64,000 nucleotides of DNA from Bacilli bacterium (GTDB taxonomy: Bacteria > Bacillota_I > Bacilli_A > RFN20 > CAG-826). Positions within the stretch are counted from its first letter, which is position 1. Each line of letters opens with the position of its first letter. Location of the stretch: NCBI GenBank assembly GCA_022641095.1, contig JALCDB010000002.1:126792-190791 (forward strand), written 5' to 3'. Positions 44,844-54,758 of this stretch are shown piece by piece. Made by a program: the position numbers and the translations under genes. Under the pieces are notes generated by a model that was given only the letters and a program-made list of their open reading frames with translations, had not been told where the DNA came from and did no database searches.

Positions 44844-46160
44844 ATGAAAAAGAATCTCTTGATCGCGGCCATTATGGTCGCTTCGATGGGCGCGGGCCTT
44901 GCCTCTTGCGGCACGAGTTCGTCCGTCGTGCCACCGGCTCCGACCGCCGCCGACGCCCATTTCATGGACGTCAACACCCCAATCGTCGTTTGGGCGCCAT
45001 CCGAGGAGCAATCCACCATCCAAGCCATCGTCGACGCGTACAACAACAACCAAGCCGAGGCCACCTCGAAGTTCAGTTACACCTTCACGGGCGTATCCGA
45101 ATCCGATGGCGGCACCACGCTGGCCACCGATCCGACGGTCGCTAAGTATCCATCGCTCGTCGCGGTCGCCGATGACCAAATCAACAATTTGGTAACCAAA
45201 GGGGACATCAACCCGCTTGGCGGCGCGATGCTCGATCGCGTCACCGAATTCAATACGGAATTCTCCGTGAAATGCGTCACCAATGGCGGCAAAGTCTACG
45301 GATTCCCGATCACGGCCGACAACGGCTACTTCATGTGGTATGACAAAGCGTTGGCGGGCGACACCGACATGACGGATTTCGCCGCCATTCTCGCCGCGGC
45401 CAAGAAAGCTGGCAAGAAAGTCGCCGCCGACTTCGGCAACGGCTGGTATGCCTCGCAATTTTTCTTCGCCGAAGGCGTCGACGGAGTCGATTCCATGAGT
45501 TACAACACCAACGCCGACGGAAAACTCTTTTATAACATCAATTGGGACAATGCGGCCGGCGTTGAAATGGCCACCAAAGCCAATGAACTCCTCCAACAAT
45601 ATTACGAGGACGGAACTCTTGTTATTGGCGCTGACGCTACCAACGCCAAAATCCAAAATGGCTTCAACAACGGCACCTATTTCGCGGCCGAATCAGGCCT
45701 TTGGATGGAAAAGCTCTTCACGGGCAATGATCACATGGGCGCTTGCGAGCTTCCGAAGATCGACGGCCATCATCTTGGCTCGTTCTCCGGCGCGAAAGCC
45801 TTTGTCGTCAACGCCTTTGCGACCGCGGGAGAGCAAAGGGCTGCCTTTTACCTTGGCGATCTTCTCACCCGCAAGGACTCGCAACTTACCCGTTTCGTGA
45901 ACCGCAATGCGATTCCGTGCAATTCTCAGGCTCTCTTGGATCCCAGCTATAAGCCTTCTGAGTCCATTCAGGCCTTGACTGCGCAAAACAACTATGCCGC
46001 CATTCAATCCAGTTCGGCCGAAAGCCGCTACTGGGATCGTGGCCAAGAGATCGGCCAAGCTATCTGCGATGGCGATCTCGGCAAAGACGCCAACGATGTC
46101 GCTTACACATGGCAGACCTTCCTGACCGCCAAGTGTGACATGCTTCGCGCGGCTTCATAA
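44844..46160 (+). CDS. malE: Maltodextrin ABC transporter substrate-binding lipoprotein
   Basis: 438 residues. Signal peptide with lipobox LASC (Cys about 22), then a bacterial extracellular solute-binding (family 1) fold: PIVVWAPSEEQSTIQAIVDAYNN at the start, YGFPITADNGYFMWYDKAL in the middle, and a C-terminal region with ESIQALTAQNNYAAIQ. It would bind maltose or maltodextrins for MalF/MalG. It precedes malF behind a terminator and a separate promoter. Substrate is inferred from the surrounding amylase and pullulanase genes. Confidence 0.88.
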   Translation: MKKNLLIAAIMVASMGAGLASCGTSSSVVPPAPTAADAHFMDVNTPIVVWAPSEEQSTIQAIVDAYNNNQAEATSKFSYTFTGVSESDGGTTLATDPTVAKYPSLVAVADDQINNLVTKGDINPLGGAMLDRVTEFNTEFSVKCVTNGGKVYGFPITADNGYFMWYDKALAGDTDMTDFAAILAAAKKAGKKVAADFGNGWYASQFFFAEGVDGVDSMSYNTNADGKLFYNINWDNAAGVEMATKANELLQQYYEDGTLVIGADATNAKIQNGFNNGTYFAAESGLWMEKLFTGNDHMGACELPKIDGHHLGSFSGAKAFVVNAFATAGEQRAAFYLGDLLTRKDSQLTRFVNRNAIPCNSQALLDPSYKPSESIQALTAQNNYAAIQSSSAESRYWDRGQEIGQAICDGDLGKDANDVAYTWQTFLTAKCDMLRAAS

Positions 46161-46186
46161 GGTTCGCTTCTGTTATATGGAAACTG

Positions 46187-46215
46187 ACGGGTCTCCAATC
46201 GGGGCCCGCCTTTTT
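46187..46215 (+). terminator. Terminator after malE
   Basis: CGGGTC/GGCCCG stem (with G-T pair) followed by CCTTTTT. It would make binding protein more abundant than permease. Confidence 0.65.
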
Positions 46216-46274
46216 CGTACAACGAAAATATTACGAAATATTGCGATGTAACCCCTTCAAAAATCACTTTTGCG

Positions 46275-46283
46275 TGCTATGAT
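46275..46283 (+). promoter_or_regulatory. Extended -10 promoter of malFG
   Basis: TGC-TATGAT, with TTCAAA (46256-46261) as a weak -35 at 16 nt. Confidence 0.5.
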
Positions 46284-46352
46284 GTGGTGTAAGAAATTGA
46301 AAATTGCCTATAGAGCGGATGAACGATAGCCTTTTTTGACAAAGGAGTCTTT

Positions 46353-49187
46353 ATGGAAGGAAACGAAGAACAGGGGATTGTGGTGGACGCCGGCGCATCA
46401 CAAGTTTTCGATCGTACGGAAAAGATGCCAACGTGGATGAGCGTCGGCGAAGCCCTTATCAATGCCGTTTGGTTTCTCGTCAAATGGGTTTTTGGAGTCA
46501 TTGTCGACGTTCTCAAAACCCTTTGGAGCGTTATCGCTTGGATTGGGAAACTTCTTTATAACGTCGGCAGGTTCTTCTATAAACTTGCCAGGGATCTTTG
46601 CCATAAGTTCAAATACAACGATATGGGCGGACGTTTAAGTTTTGTCATTTTCGGCGCCTCCAACTATGCCCATGGTCAGATCGTCAACGGACTCATTCTT
46701 TCGATTTTCGAAGTGGCATACGTCGTCCTCTTCGCGATGTACGGCGTCAATTCCATCGGGATGTTGGGATCGCTAGGCACGCAAGCCACTCAAAGCGTGG
46801 AGGTCTGCGACGATGAAATCGGCTGCTATAGCGTTCTCGTCAGCAAGGACAACTCCATCCTTATCCTTATCTTTGGCCTCTTGTGGGTTTTCTCGATCGT
46901 TCTTTTCTTTATGGCTTGGCGCGCTTCCATTAACGGAGGTTACAGGAACTATCGCATAACCAATTACCGGAATTATGCAGACCTGTTCGAGAAAATCGAG
47001 CCAGAATCGAAAGAAATAGACGATGACATCAGCGCCAACCATCTTTTCGACCATAAGTTCAAGGAACTGAAGGAACGCTATGCCTTGGTTTATGCCAATT
47101 TTGAGGCAAAAGCCGAAGGGCGTTTCGAAACAGATTTTGGCGAGTTCACGCTTGATGAGACGATCCGCCATTGCCTTGGGGCTCATAAGGAACTTGAATC
47201 AAGCCGAGCTCATTTGGCGAAACGCGAGGCTAGAATCGAGAAGTTCGACAAGAACCCCAAATATCTGGAGAAAATCGCCGCCAAAGAAAAAGCCCTTGAG
47301 AAAGAGCAAGCCGAACTTGACGCGATGAGCGAGACTTACTGGGCCCTTTACGACAAAAGCGAACTTGGGGTTTTGAACGAAAGCGACATGGCCGCCTTTG
47401 AAACGGCCAAGAGGGCACGCCGCTCCCTTCGGAACAGAGTTCTTGTCAATGGCGATACTCTGATCGCGAAAAAGAAGAGCCATGAGAAAAGGGTTGATAA
47501 GTTGGACGTGAAACGTCGCCAATATCAAACTGAAATCGATGACGGGGAGAAGCATTATCTCAACGCGGTCGCCAAGCTTCTTGCCGATAATGACAGCAAA
47601 TACGGCAGTTTCAACAAATTCTACAAGAACGAAAGCGAATACGCCGTTCGCAAGTCCTTCTATGAGAACTACGAGAAAATCGGCGTTTCTTATGACGAAG
47701 GTTATGCCTCCTTCGAAAAAGCGAACGCGGATAACGTCGGGCAAAGACAGACGCTCGCCAACGATTACGCTGATAAATGCGCCAAGATACGCGCCAACTA
47801 CGCCCAAGTCCGGGCCCATCGGGAAAAAAGCATAACCGAAGCCGGGATAAAATACCCCGATTCACCGAAAACCGTCAAAGCGGTCATCGCCTCCCTCCCA
47901 AGCCTGAAGCAGATCGGCGCCATGGAAAAGGAGGAAATCGATAATGTCACGCATAGTTATAAGCGCGACGCCAAGGCCCTGAAAACCAACTACACGGCGG
48001 AAACCTACGCCGAGTTCTCGGCCACCTCCTACATGATCGTCAATTGCGCCATTCCCTTTGAAGCGGCGCGCGTTCTCGTCAAAGACGTCAAGAGCCGCCT
48101 CCAAAACGGCGAAGCCAAGGAGGAGCTCGATAAGCTCAACCGACAAAATCAGGCTTATGTGAGCGGCCACCCCGACAAGTTCGACGGAAAGCCAAAGACG
48201 CTGAAAGAGCAAATCGGATCCCTCTTGGACGAGAACTTCCACCTGACCCTTTTGGCTCTTCCGATCCTAGGCGTCGTTTTCTTCACGGTCATGCCGCTTT
48301 TCTTCTCTATCCTTATCGCCTTCACGAACTACAGCAAGGGGCACGAGCCAATCAGTCAGTTGTTTGGCTGGATTGGCCTTGATAACTTCAAGAACCTCTT
48401 TTTTCCTGATAGTAATTCGATTTACGCCTCGTTGGCCGATGATATGGGAACGGCCCTTGTTTGGACCCTTGTTTGGGCGGTTTTAGCCACCTTCTCCAAC
48501 TATTATCTTGGCATCCTTTACGCCTTAATGATAAACAAGGAGGGGATCCGATTCAAAAAATTCTGGCGCACCATTTTCGTTCTTTCGATCGCGATGCCGC
48601 AATTCATCTCCCTGATCGCTATATCCCTCATCCTTAACAATTCAGGGCCATTCGGCCATTTATGGTTCAACACATTTGGCACGAATTTGAATTTTGGGGA
48701 TAAAATCGATGGCCGAAATGGGGCTATCGTGACAAAAACCATAATCATCCTCGTCAACATTTGGATCGGCGTTCCCTATACGATATTGCAAACGACCGGC
48801 ATCCTTTTGAACATTCCAAGGGATCTTTACGAGTCGAGCGAAATCGACGGAGCCGGGAAGGGTCGTCAGTTCTTTTCCATCACCATGCCCTATATCCGTT
48901 TCGTTTTGGGGCCGTCCCTCATCACGACTTTTATCGGCAACGTCAACAACTTCGGAGTCATTTACTTCCTTACCGGAGGCGGTCCGACGATCACGAATTC
49001 GACCCTTGGTTTAGGCCACACCGATTTGCTTATAACCTTCCTTTACAAACTCGTAACCAGTTCGAGCAACCCCCAGTATGGGATCGCGTCCACGATTGGC
49101 ATCGTGGTGTTCGTGATATGCGCGTTCTTTTCGATTATCGTCTATAACAAGAGCGACGCGGTCACCAAGGAGGATCAGTTCCAATGA
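46353..49187 (+). CDS. malF: Maltodextrin ABC permease MalF with very long coiled-coil insertion
   Basis: 944 residues, about twice the usual Gram-positive MalF. Hydrophobic N-terminal segments (to about 185) are followed by some 440 charged residues (190-628) rich in Lys, Glu and Ala with heptad-like patterns. The normal permease core then has six membrane helices (about 630-935). The EAA loop that contacts the ATPase is ESSEIDGAGKGRQFFSI (about 827-843). Arg/Tyr-rich flanks (RASINGGYRNYR) suggest the insertion is cytoplasmic, unlike the periplasmic P2 loop of E. coli MalF. The start follows AAAGGAG, and malG overlaps by ATGA. Confidence 0.88.
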   Translation: MEGNEEQGIVVDAGASQVFDRTEKMPTWMSVGEALINAVWFLVKWVFGVIVDVLKTLWSVIAWIGKLLYNVGRFFYKLARDLCHKFKYNDMGGRLSFVIFGASNYAHGQIVNGLILSIFEVAYVVLFAMYGVNSIGMLGSLGTQATQSVEVCDDEIGCYSVLVSKDNSILILIFGLLWVFSIVLFFMAWRASINGGYRNYRITNYRNYADLFEKIEPESKEIDDDISANHLFDHKFKELKERYALVYANFEAKAEGRFETDFGEFTLDETIRHCLGAHKELESSRAHLAKREARIEKFDKNPKYLEKIAAKEKALEKEQAELDAMSETYWALYDKSELGVLNESDMAAFETAKRARRSLRNRVLVNGDTLIAKKKSHEKRVDKLDVKRRQYQTEIDDGEKHYLNAVAKLLADNDSKYGSFNKFYKNESEYAVRKSFYENYEKIGVSYDEGYASFEKANADNVGQRQTLANDYADKCAKIRANYAQVRAHREKSITEAGIKYPDSPKTVKAVIASLPSLKQIGAMEKEEIDNVTHSYKRDAKALKTNYTAETYAEFSATSYMIVNCAIPFEAARVLVKDVKSRLQNGEAKEELDKLNRQNQAYVSGHPDKFDGKPKTLKEQIGSLLDENFHLTLLALPILGVVFFTVMPLFFSILIAFTNYSKGHEPISQLFGWIGLDNFKNLFFPDSNSIYASLADDMGTALVWTLVWAVLATFSNYYLGILYALMINKEGIRFKKFWRTIFVLSIAMPQFISLIAISLILNNSGPFGHLWFNTFGTNLNFGDKIDGRNGAIVTKTIIILVNIWIGVPYTILQTTGILLNIPRDLYESSEIDGAGKGRQFFSITMPYIRFVLGPSLITTFIGNVNNFGVIYFLTGGGPTITNSTLGLGHTDLLITFLYKLVTSSSNPQYGIASTIGIVVFVICAFFSIIVYNKSDAVTKEDQFQ

Positions 49188-50071
49188 AATCCCTTAAAGC
49201 CAGGCGAACGGTCTTATTGGCCCTCATTTACGTCATTCTCGGAATTTCCGCCATCATTTGGGTTTTGCCCATCATTTGGATCGTATTGCAATCCTTTGCC
49301 GGAGACGGAGGGGCGGAGGCTTACTTCATCCCGAAGACGTGGACCGTCAAGAACTACGCTTACCTCTTCGGCTTTGGCTCACCAGCGTACGCTATGACAT
49401 CGTCCATGGATGGGTTTTTCGTGAAGTGGCTGATGAATACGCTCATCGTCGCGTGCTGCTGCTGCGTCATCTCGACGTTCTTCGTCCTTGCGACCGCGTA
49501 TTCGCTTTCCCGCTTCCGTTTCAAAGGCCGCAACACCCTTATGAAACTGAATTTGATCCTTGGCATGTTCCCGGGATTCCTTGGCATGATCATCCTTTAC
49601 TGGGTCATGAAGTCGATATTCCATCTGCAGGGATCCTTTTGGGCTTTGGTCATCATTTATAGCGCCGGCAGCGGGATGGGTTTCTTCATCTCAAAGGGCT
49701 TTTTCGACACCATATCGCGCTCCATCGACGAGGCGGCCATGATCGACGGGGCTTCCCGCAGCCAGATTTTCTGGCACATCATTTTGCCGCTAGCCAAGCC
49801 GATCGTCGTCTATACGATTCTCACTTCCTTCATGGCGCCTTGGGGGGATTACATCACATCCAGTTATATCATCGGCCTTCAGAATTCAACGCAGTGGACC
49901 GTCGCCATCGGCCTCTACAAATGGGCGACCCAATCCACGACTCTCACGCCGACATATTACACGCAATACGCGGCCGGTTCGGTCGTGGTCTCCATTCCGA
50001 TGATCGCCCTCTTCATGGCGACGCAACGCTATTACGTCGGCGGAGTCACCGGCGGCGCGGTAAAGGGCTGA
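49184..50071 (+). CDS. malG: Maltodextrin ABC permease MalG
   Basis: 295 residues with six membrane helices. The EAA motif is DEAAMIDGASRSQIFWHI (about 184-201), and the C-terminus is QRYYVGGVTGGAVKG, matching MalG-type permeases that end in a GxVKG segment reaching the binding site. It partners MalF, MalE and probably the ATPase at 57.1 kb. It is coupled to malF by ATGA. Confidence 0.93.
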   Translation: MKSLKARRTVLLALIYVILGISAIIWVLPIIWIVLQSFAGDGGAEAYFIPKTWTVKNYAYLFGFGSPAYAMTSSMDGFFVKWLMNTLIVACCCCVISTFFVLATAYSLSRFRFKGRNTLMKLNLILGMFPGFLGMIILYWVMKSIFHLQGSFWALVIIYSAGSGMGFFISKGFFDTISRSIDEAAMIDGASRSQIFWHIILPLAKPIVVYTILTSFMAPWGDYITSSYIIGLQNSTQWTVAIGLYKWATQSTTLTPTYYTQYAAGSVVVSIPMIALFMATQRYYVGGVTGGAVKG

Positions 50072-50077
50072 TTGGGT

Positions 50078-51736
50078 ATGCGCCGCGTTTCACGTTTTGC
50101 TAAGCGAATCGGTTTGGCGCTTTTGCTTTGCTTGCCGCTTTATTCCTGCACGGAGGCCTCTTCGAATAAGGGAAGCGATTCCTTGGGCTCCTCCTCTTTC
50201 GTTCCCCCGGTGACTTTGGAGGACGGCGACGGGACTTACGATCTCAAGGAAAACGTCAGCAACGAAGGCGGTTCCTTTTCCTACGAGATTTTCGTTCGCA
50301 GTTTTTGCGATCACGATGGCGATGGGATCGGGGATTTCCTCGGCGTGGCCGATAAAGCCGATTACTTGAAGAAAATGGGCGTGGGCCAAGTTTGGCTGAT
50401 GCCGATAAACCCCTCGCCAAGTTACCACGGCTACGACGTGAGCGATTATTTCGGCGTCAACAGCGATTACGGGAGCCTCGACGATTTCAAAACGATGGTT
50501 TCGACCCTTAACGCTTCCGGAATAAAGGTTCTCATTGACATGGTTCTCAACCACAGCAGCGACGAGAACGATTGGTTCTCGGAATCCTATTACGACGAAT
50601 ACGGTGGTTACGAAGGCGGCGATTCCAAAGCCGATTGGTACTGCTGGAGCGAAAGCTTCAAGACCGGTTATTCCAAATACAAGAACCTTTATTACGAATG
50701 CCGTTTCGACAGTTCGATGCCGGATTTCAATTGGGACTCCGCCGGATTCCGAGCCGAGATGAAGAAGATCCTTCTTTATTGGCTTGGCCTTGGCGTGAGC
50801 GGATTCCGGCTCGACGCCGTGAAATACTATTATTTCAACCAGACGTCCAAGAACATCGCGGCCCTTAACTCCATCGTCGATGCCGTGAAAGACGATTATC
50901 CAAACGCGTATTTCGTCGGCGAGAATTGGTCGACCGGATCCGAGTACACGGATTATTACAAGAGCGAAATCGACAGTTTCTTTTGCTTCCAGAAGTCGGT
51001 TACGGGCACCGACGACACCATCGTCTCAGCCGCCAAGAATTTCGTCTCAGGCGACGATTTCACCGCTTCGATCGAAAGTCTTGAAAAAACGGTGAAGGCC
51101 AATAACCCTTCGTCGGTGTCGTCTTATTTCCTTTCCAACCACGACCAGGATCGCGTGAGCAAGAACCTTACCGGATCCTATGCCAAAGTCGGGGCGTCTT
51201 TGACGTATCTTTTGCCTGGGACGCCATGGTGCTACTATGGCGAGGAAATCGGCCTCAAAGGCACGCGCCTCACCTCGCCCGACGATCATAGCGACGCCCG
51301 ACGCCGCCTTCCGATGGTATGGTCCTCAAGCGACAAGACCGGGGAATGCGATTTTCCCGAGAGCGATCGCCCGGACCTTGAGGATAACGAGCAAGTCTCC
51401 CTAGGGGCCGATGACCTCATCGGTCGGCCCTTGTCGCTCCTTTCCCATTACCGAAAGCTCGCCGAAGTCCGCAATTCCCATATGGACGCTTTCCGTAACG
51501 GCGTTTTTTCGGCCATCCCGACCGGCTTAAAGAACATCGTGGCGTATAGACTTGCCGGACCCAAGGAATCCATCGTCGTCGTGACTAACAAAACGGACGT
51601 CGCGACCAAACTCGACGTTTCCGGGTATGCCGGAAGCCTGCTCGAGGAAATCGACGCCGAGAATCTGAAGCCATCCTACCAAGGCGGAATCCTTGGCATC
51701 GGAGGTTTCAGCACCTGCGTTTTCGCCGCCAAATAA
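50078..51736 (+). CDS. Surface alpha-amylase family lipoprotein (GH13)
   Basis: 552 residues from the ATG at 50078 (a TTG two codons earlier is possible). Lipobox LYSC (Cys24) and a short Ser linker, then a GH13 barrel. It has YEIFVRSFCDHDGDGIGDF (region with Ca-type Asp residues), DMVLNHSS, nucleophile FRLDAVK (about 241), acid/base VGENW (about 281) and NHDQDR (about 355). It looks like an alpha-amylase or oligo-1,6-glucosidase-like enzyme acting outside the membrane. It starts 6 bp after malG. Confidence 0.9.
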   Translation: MRRVSRFAKRIGLALLLCLPLYSCTEASSNKGSDSLGSSSFVPPVTLEDGDGTYDLKENVSNEGGSFSYEIFVRSFCDHDGDGIGDFLGVADKADYLKKMGVGQVWLMPINPSPSYHGYDVSDYFGVNSDYGSLDDFKTMVSTLNASGIKVLIDMVLNHSSDENDWFSESYYDEYGGYEGGDSKADWYCWSESFKTGYSKYKNLYYECRFDSSMPDFNWDSAGFRAEMKKILLYWLGLGVSGFRLDAVKYYYFNQTSKNIAALNSIVDAVKDDYPNAYFVGENWSTGSEYTDYYKSEIDSFFCFQKSVTGTDDTIVSAAKNFVSGDDFTASIESLEKTVKANNPSSVSSYFLSNHDQDRVSKNLTGSYAKVGASLTYLLPGTPWCYYGEEIGLKGTRLTSPDDHSDARRRLPMVWSSSDKTGECDFPESDRPDLEDNEQVSLGADDLIGRPLSLLSHYRKLAEVRNSHMDAFRNGVFSAIPTGLKNIVAYRLAGPKESIVVVTNKTDVATKLDVSGYAGSLLEEIDAENLKPSYQGGILGIGGFSTCVFAAK

Positions 51737-51768
51737 GCCCCATCATTTTCGTTAAGGAGGATTAAAAT

Positions 51769-54456
51769 ATGAAGAAACGTCTATCCGTCTTCGTCGCGAC
51801 CGTCGCCGCTTTGGCCCTGGGAGGGTGCGGGAGTATCGCTTCCAGCGAACCATCGAGCCAAACCGCCGAGAGTTCCAAGGCCTCTTCAAGCCAGGCCAGC
51901 AGTTCGGTTTCCTATACGCCGATCAGCGAGATCGACCCCCCGACTTATGAGGAGGAATCCGTTCAGATCCATTACCTGCGGCCCGATGGCAAATACTCGG
52001 CGTGGGCTCTATGGATTTGGCCGCAGGGAGGCGACGGATCCCTTTATGGGTTCAACGGGCAGGAGCAAGCCAACGGAGCCATCGCCTCGTATAAGCTGAG
52101 CGACTTCGGCGTCAATGGGACCGGAACGCTTGGCTTCATCGTCCGCAACTCCGGCGATCCGAACACGTGGAGCGCCAAGGACCCCGACGGCGACCGCTTC
52201 GCCAAATTGGCCAGCTACCCCGCCGATAGCCATTTGGTCCATCATATTTACCTTAGGACGGACGACAGCAACGTCTATTATTCCCCGGACTACAAAATCC
52301 TCGACGCTATCGACAGCGCTTATTTCACGTCTTATTCCAAACTCTATTTCGAGGCCAGCAACAAAATTTCGGCCTATCAGATCCTTAAGGGCGAGGACGT
52401 CATCAAGGACGTGACCCTTTCAAGCCCCACCAAGGGGGTCCTCGTTGGCTTGGATGCGGAGGTCGATCTTTCCTACGACTATCGCGTCAAGGCGACTTTC
52501 GCCGAAAGCGGCGAGACGATCACGAAATCCGTCTCGGTCACGAAACTTTATGGCACCGACAAATTCAACGAGGCCTTCACTTACGAAGGAAACGACTTGG
52601 GCGCTTCCTATTCGGCGAGCGAGACGACCTTCAAAGTATGGTCACCGTTCGCGAGCGCGATTGAGCTACGGCTTTACGATAACGGCACGCCGACGCGCAT
52701 AAGCGCGACCAAAGGCAGCGACGTCTACGTTCCCTATCCCATGACTAAGGGCGATAAGGGCGTTTGGCAAGCCAAGGTGAGCGGCGACCAAGCCGGGAAG
52801 TATTACACTTATGCCGTCACCAACGGCAATTACCTCGCCAAAGAGATCGTCGATCCCTATGCCAGGAGCGCCGGCGTCGATGGGCTTCGGGGCATGGTCG
52901 TCGACTTTGACGCGACCGATCCCGAGGGATGGGACGCAGTCAGGCCGCTTCAAATCGACCGCAAGGCCCTCGTCGTTTACGAAACGCATGTCTGCGACCT
53001 TACTTCCAGCCTCACGTGGACAGGCGACATCTCCGCCCGCGCCAAGGAAAAGACGTTCGAAGGGGCTTGTCTTTCGGGCACGACGTTCACGAAGGGCGGA
53101 ACCACCGTCAAGACCGGCTTCGATCACGTGAAGGAGCTCGGGGTGAACGCGGTGGAGCTCCTTCCGATTTTCGACCAGGCCAACGATGAGGTCAATCCGT
53201 CTTTCAACTGGGGATACAACCCCCTTAACTACAACGTCCTTGAAGGATCCTACTCCAGCGACCCTTACGACGGGTACGCCCGCGTGAGGGAATTCAAGGC
53301 CCTTGTCAAGGCCTATCACGACGAGGGAATGAACATCATCATGGACGTCGTCTATAACCACGTCAACGGCGCAAGCGGCAGCAACTGGGACGTCCTCGTC
53401 CCCGGATACTTCTACCGCTACGAGGACGACGGGAGCCTTTATAACGGCAGCGGATGCGGCAACGAGGTGGCCTCCGAGCTTCCGATGGTCCATAAGTTCA
53501 TCCTCGATTCGACCGCTTTCTGGGCTCATGAATACAAATTGGGCGGCTTCCGCTTCGACCTCATGGCCCTGATCGATATGAAGACCATGAACGCGGTGGC
53601 GGACTCCCTCCACGCCAGCAATCCCGACTGCGTCGTTTACGGGGAACCATGGACCGGCGGGGATTCCGGCCTTGCGGGGAAAGACCAGACGAGTCAGGCC
53701 AACATCACGAGTTGGGGCGACTACGGCGGTTTCAACGACCAGATGCGCGATGCCCTTATCGCTGGCGGCCTTAGCAGCAAAGAGAGCAAAGCTTGGGTGA
53801 CCGACACCGCTTCCGCCAAACCGACGGAGAAAATCCTCGGCGGCATCCGCGGCCAGACCCTCGCGAGCAAAAACATGCTCGACCCCAACAAGACGGTCAA
53901 TTACGCGAGTTGCCACGACAACTACACCCTTTACGACCGCGTTTCCGCCGCCGGGATCACCGACCAGACGGCCCTTCGTTTCATGCCGGTTCTCGCCAAT
54001 TCGGTGGTCTTGACCTCTAACGGCACGAGTTTCATGCTCGCGGGTGAGGAGATGCTCCGCACCAAAGGCGGCAACAGCAACAGCTACAACGCCTCTTACG
54101 AGGTCAACGCCCTCGATTATTCGCGGAAAGTCGATTACCCGGACGTCTTCGAGTCCTATCGGAAGCTCGTCGCTTTCAAGAAGGGAGTCGATGGCCTTCA
54201 TCTCGAGAAGGCGGGAACCCTTTCCAGCGCCTTCCCGATCGCGGTGAGCGCTTTGGGCAACCAGATTTCCTACGAGGTTAAGGACACGGCGAACTCGAAG
54301 ACCTACAAAGTCGTGCACAATAACGGTTACGGCGATCTTCCGACGATGGATCTGAGCGGTTTTTCGGTCTATCTCGACACGCGGGGAACCCACTCGGGCG
54401 CCCTTGCGAGCGGCACCTCGTTCCTGCCTTACGAAACCCTCATCGCCGTTAAGTGA
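51769..54456 (+). CDS. Surface pullulanase lipoprotein (CBM41-GH13_14)
   Basis: 895 residues behind AAGGAGG. Lipobox LGGC (Cys20) and a Ser-rich linker, then a CBM41 starch-binding domain (about 63-170, LRPDGKYSAWALWIWPQGG). A beta-sandwich and CBM48-like domain (about 270-370) precede the GH13_14 barrel with FNWGYNPLNYNVLEGSY. Catalytic residues lie in FRFDLMA (about 594), YGEPW (about 624) and CHDNYT (about 714). It debranches starch or glycogen at the cell surface. Last gene of the malFG operon; a strong terminator follows. Confidence 0.94.
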   Translation: MKKRLSVFVATVAALALGGCGSIASSEPSSQTAESSKASSSQASSSVSYTPISEIDPPTYEEESVQIHYLRPDGKYSAWALWIWPQGGDGSLYGFNGQEQANGAIASYKLSDFGVNGTGTLGFIVRNSGDPNTWSAKDPDGDRFAKLASYPADSHLVHHIYLRTDDSNVYYSPDYKILDAIDSAYFTSYSKLYFEASNKISAYQILKGEDVIKDVTLSSPTKGVLVGLDAEVDLSYDYRVKATFAESGETITKSVSVTKLYGTDKFNEAFTYEGNDLGASYSASETTFKVWSPFASAIELRLYDNGTPTRISATKGSDVYVPYPMTKGDKGVWQAKVSGDQAGKYYTYAVTNGNYLAKEIVDPYARSAGVDGLRGMVVDFDATDPEGWDAVRPLQIDRKALVVYETHVCDLTSSLTWTGDISARAKEKTFEGACLSGTTFTKGGTTVKTGFDHVKELGVNAVELLPIFDQANDEVNPSFNWGYNPLNYNVLEGSYSSDPYDGYARVREFKALVKAYHDEGMNIIMDVVYNHVNGASGSNWDVLVPGYFYRYEDDGSLYNGSGCGNEVASELPMVHKFILDSTAFWAHEYKLGGFRFDLMALIDMKTMNAVADSLHASNPDCVVYGEPWTGGDSGLAGKDQTSQANITSWGDYGGFNDQMRDALIAGGLSSKESKAWVTDTASAKPTEKILGGIRGQTLASKNMLDPNKTVNYASCHDNYTLYDRVSAAGITDQTALRFMPVLANSVVLTSNGTSFMLAGEEMLRTKGGNSNSYNASYEVNALDYSRKVDYPDVFESYRKLVAFKKGVDGLHLEKAGTLSSAFPIAVSALGNQISYEVKDTANSKTYKVVHNNGYGDLPTMDLSGFSVYLDTRGTHSGALASGTSFLPYETLIAVK

Positions 54457-54478
54457 AGGATAGGCGGTGGCTTCGATC

Positions 54479-54500
54479 GGGCGCGGAAACGCGCCCTTTC
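54479..54500 (+). terminator. malFG-amylase-pullulanase operon terminator
   Basis: GGGCGCG/CGCGCCC 7-bp stem with a GAAA tetraloop and T-rich tail. Confidence 0.88.
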
Positions 54501-54524
54501 CTTTCGTTTCTTCTCCTCTTGCCT

Positions 54525-54530
54525 TAAAAT
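54525..54530 (+). promoter_or_regulatory. -10 element for leaderless small gene
   Basis: TAAAAT ends 6 nt before the ATG at 54537, with no Shine-Dalgarno. Confidence 0.45.
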
Positions 54531-54536
54531 GAAGCC

Positions 54537-54758
54537 ATGCCACGAGTCAAGGACAAACGGACGATCGACGATCTTCAGCATGACGTCGAATTGCCTCGGG
54601 AGGAGCCGCGCGAAGAGAAAATCGCTCCCGAGGAAAAGAAAAGGCGGGACCGCCACTACGCACTCCTTTACCTCGTCATCGCCGTTTTGGTCTTCGGCCT
54701 CGGTTTGCTCGTCATCGCCCTCATCAACTTAGGCGTCGACGGACGTTTCTATATTTAG
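54537..54758 (+). CDS. Small single-helix membrane protein
   Basis: 73 residues. A highly charged N-terminal half (DLQHDVELPREEPREEKIAP) is followed by one membrane helix (about 43-66) and a short outside tail. Its stop codon overlaps the stop of the convergent minus-strand gene (shared TTAG). No family is recognised. Confidence rests on the promoter-like hexamer and a sensible membrane topology. Confidence 0.5.
   Translation: MPRVKDKRTIDDLQHDVELPREEPREEKIAPEEKKRRDRHYALLYLVIAVLVFGLGLLVIALINLGVDGRFYI

Noticed and set aside
44268-45656. 462-codon minus-strand frame opposite the lipoprotein and malE
   Set aside because: It spans two plus-strand genes, the gap between them and a plus-strand Shine-Dalgarno. 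No domain is visible.
50072-50078. TTG start for the amylase lipoprotein
   Set aside because: An ATG two codons later gives the same signal peptide. TTG is not excluded but is less likely.
52666-54543. 625-codon minus-strand open frame opposite the pullulanase gene
   Set aside because: It lacks membrane, signal or family motifs, and the plus-strand frame has full GH13 catalytic motifs. Long antisense frames are expected in GC-rich coding DNA.
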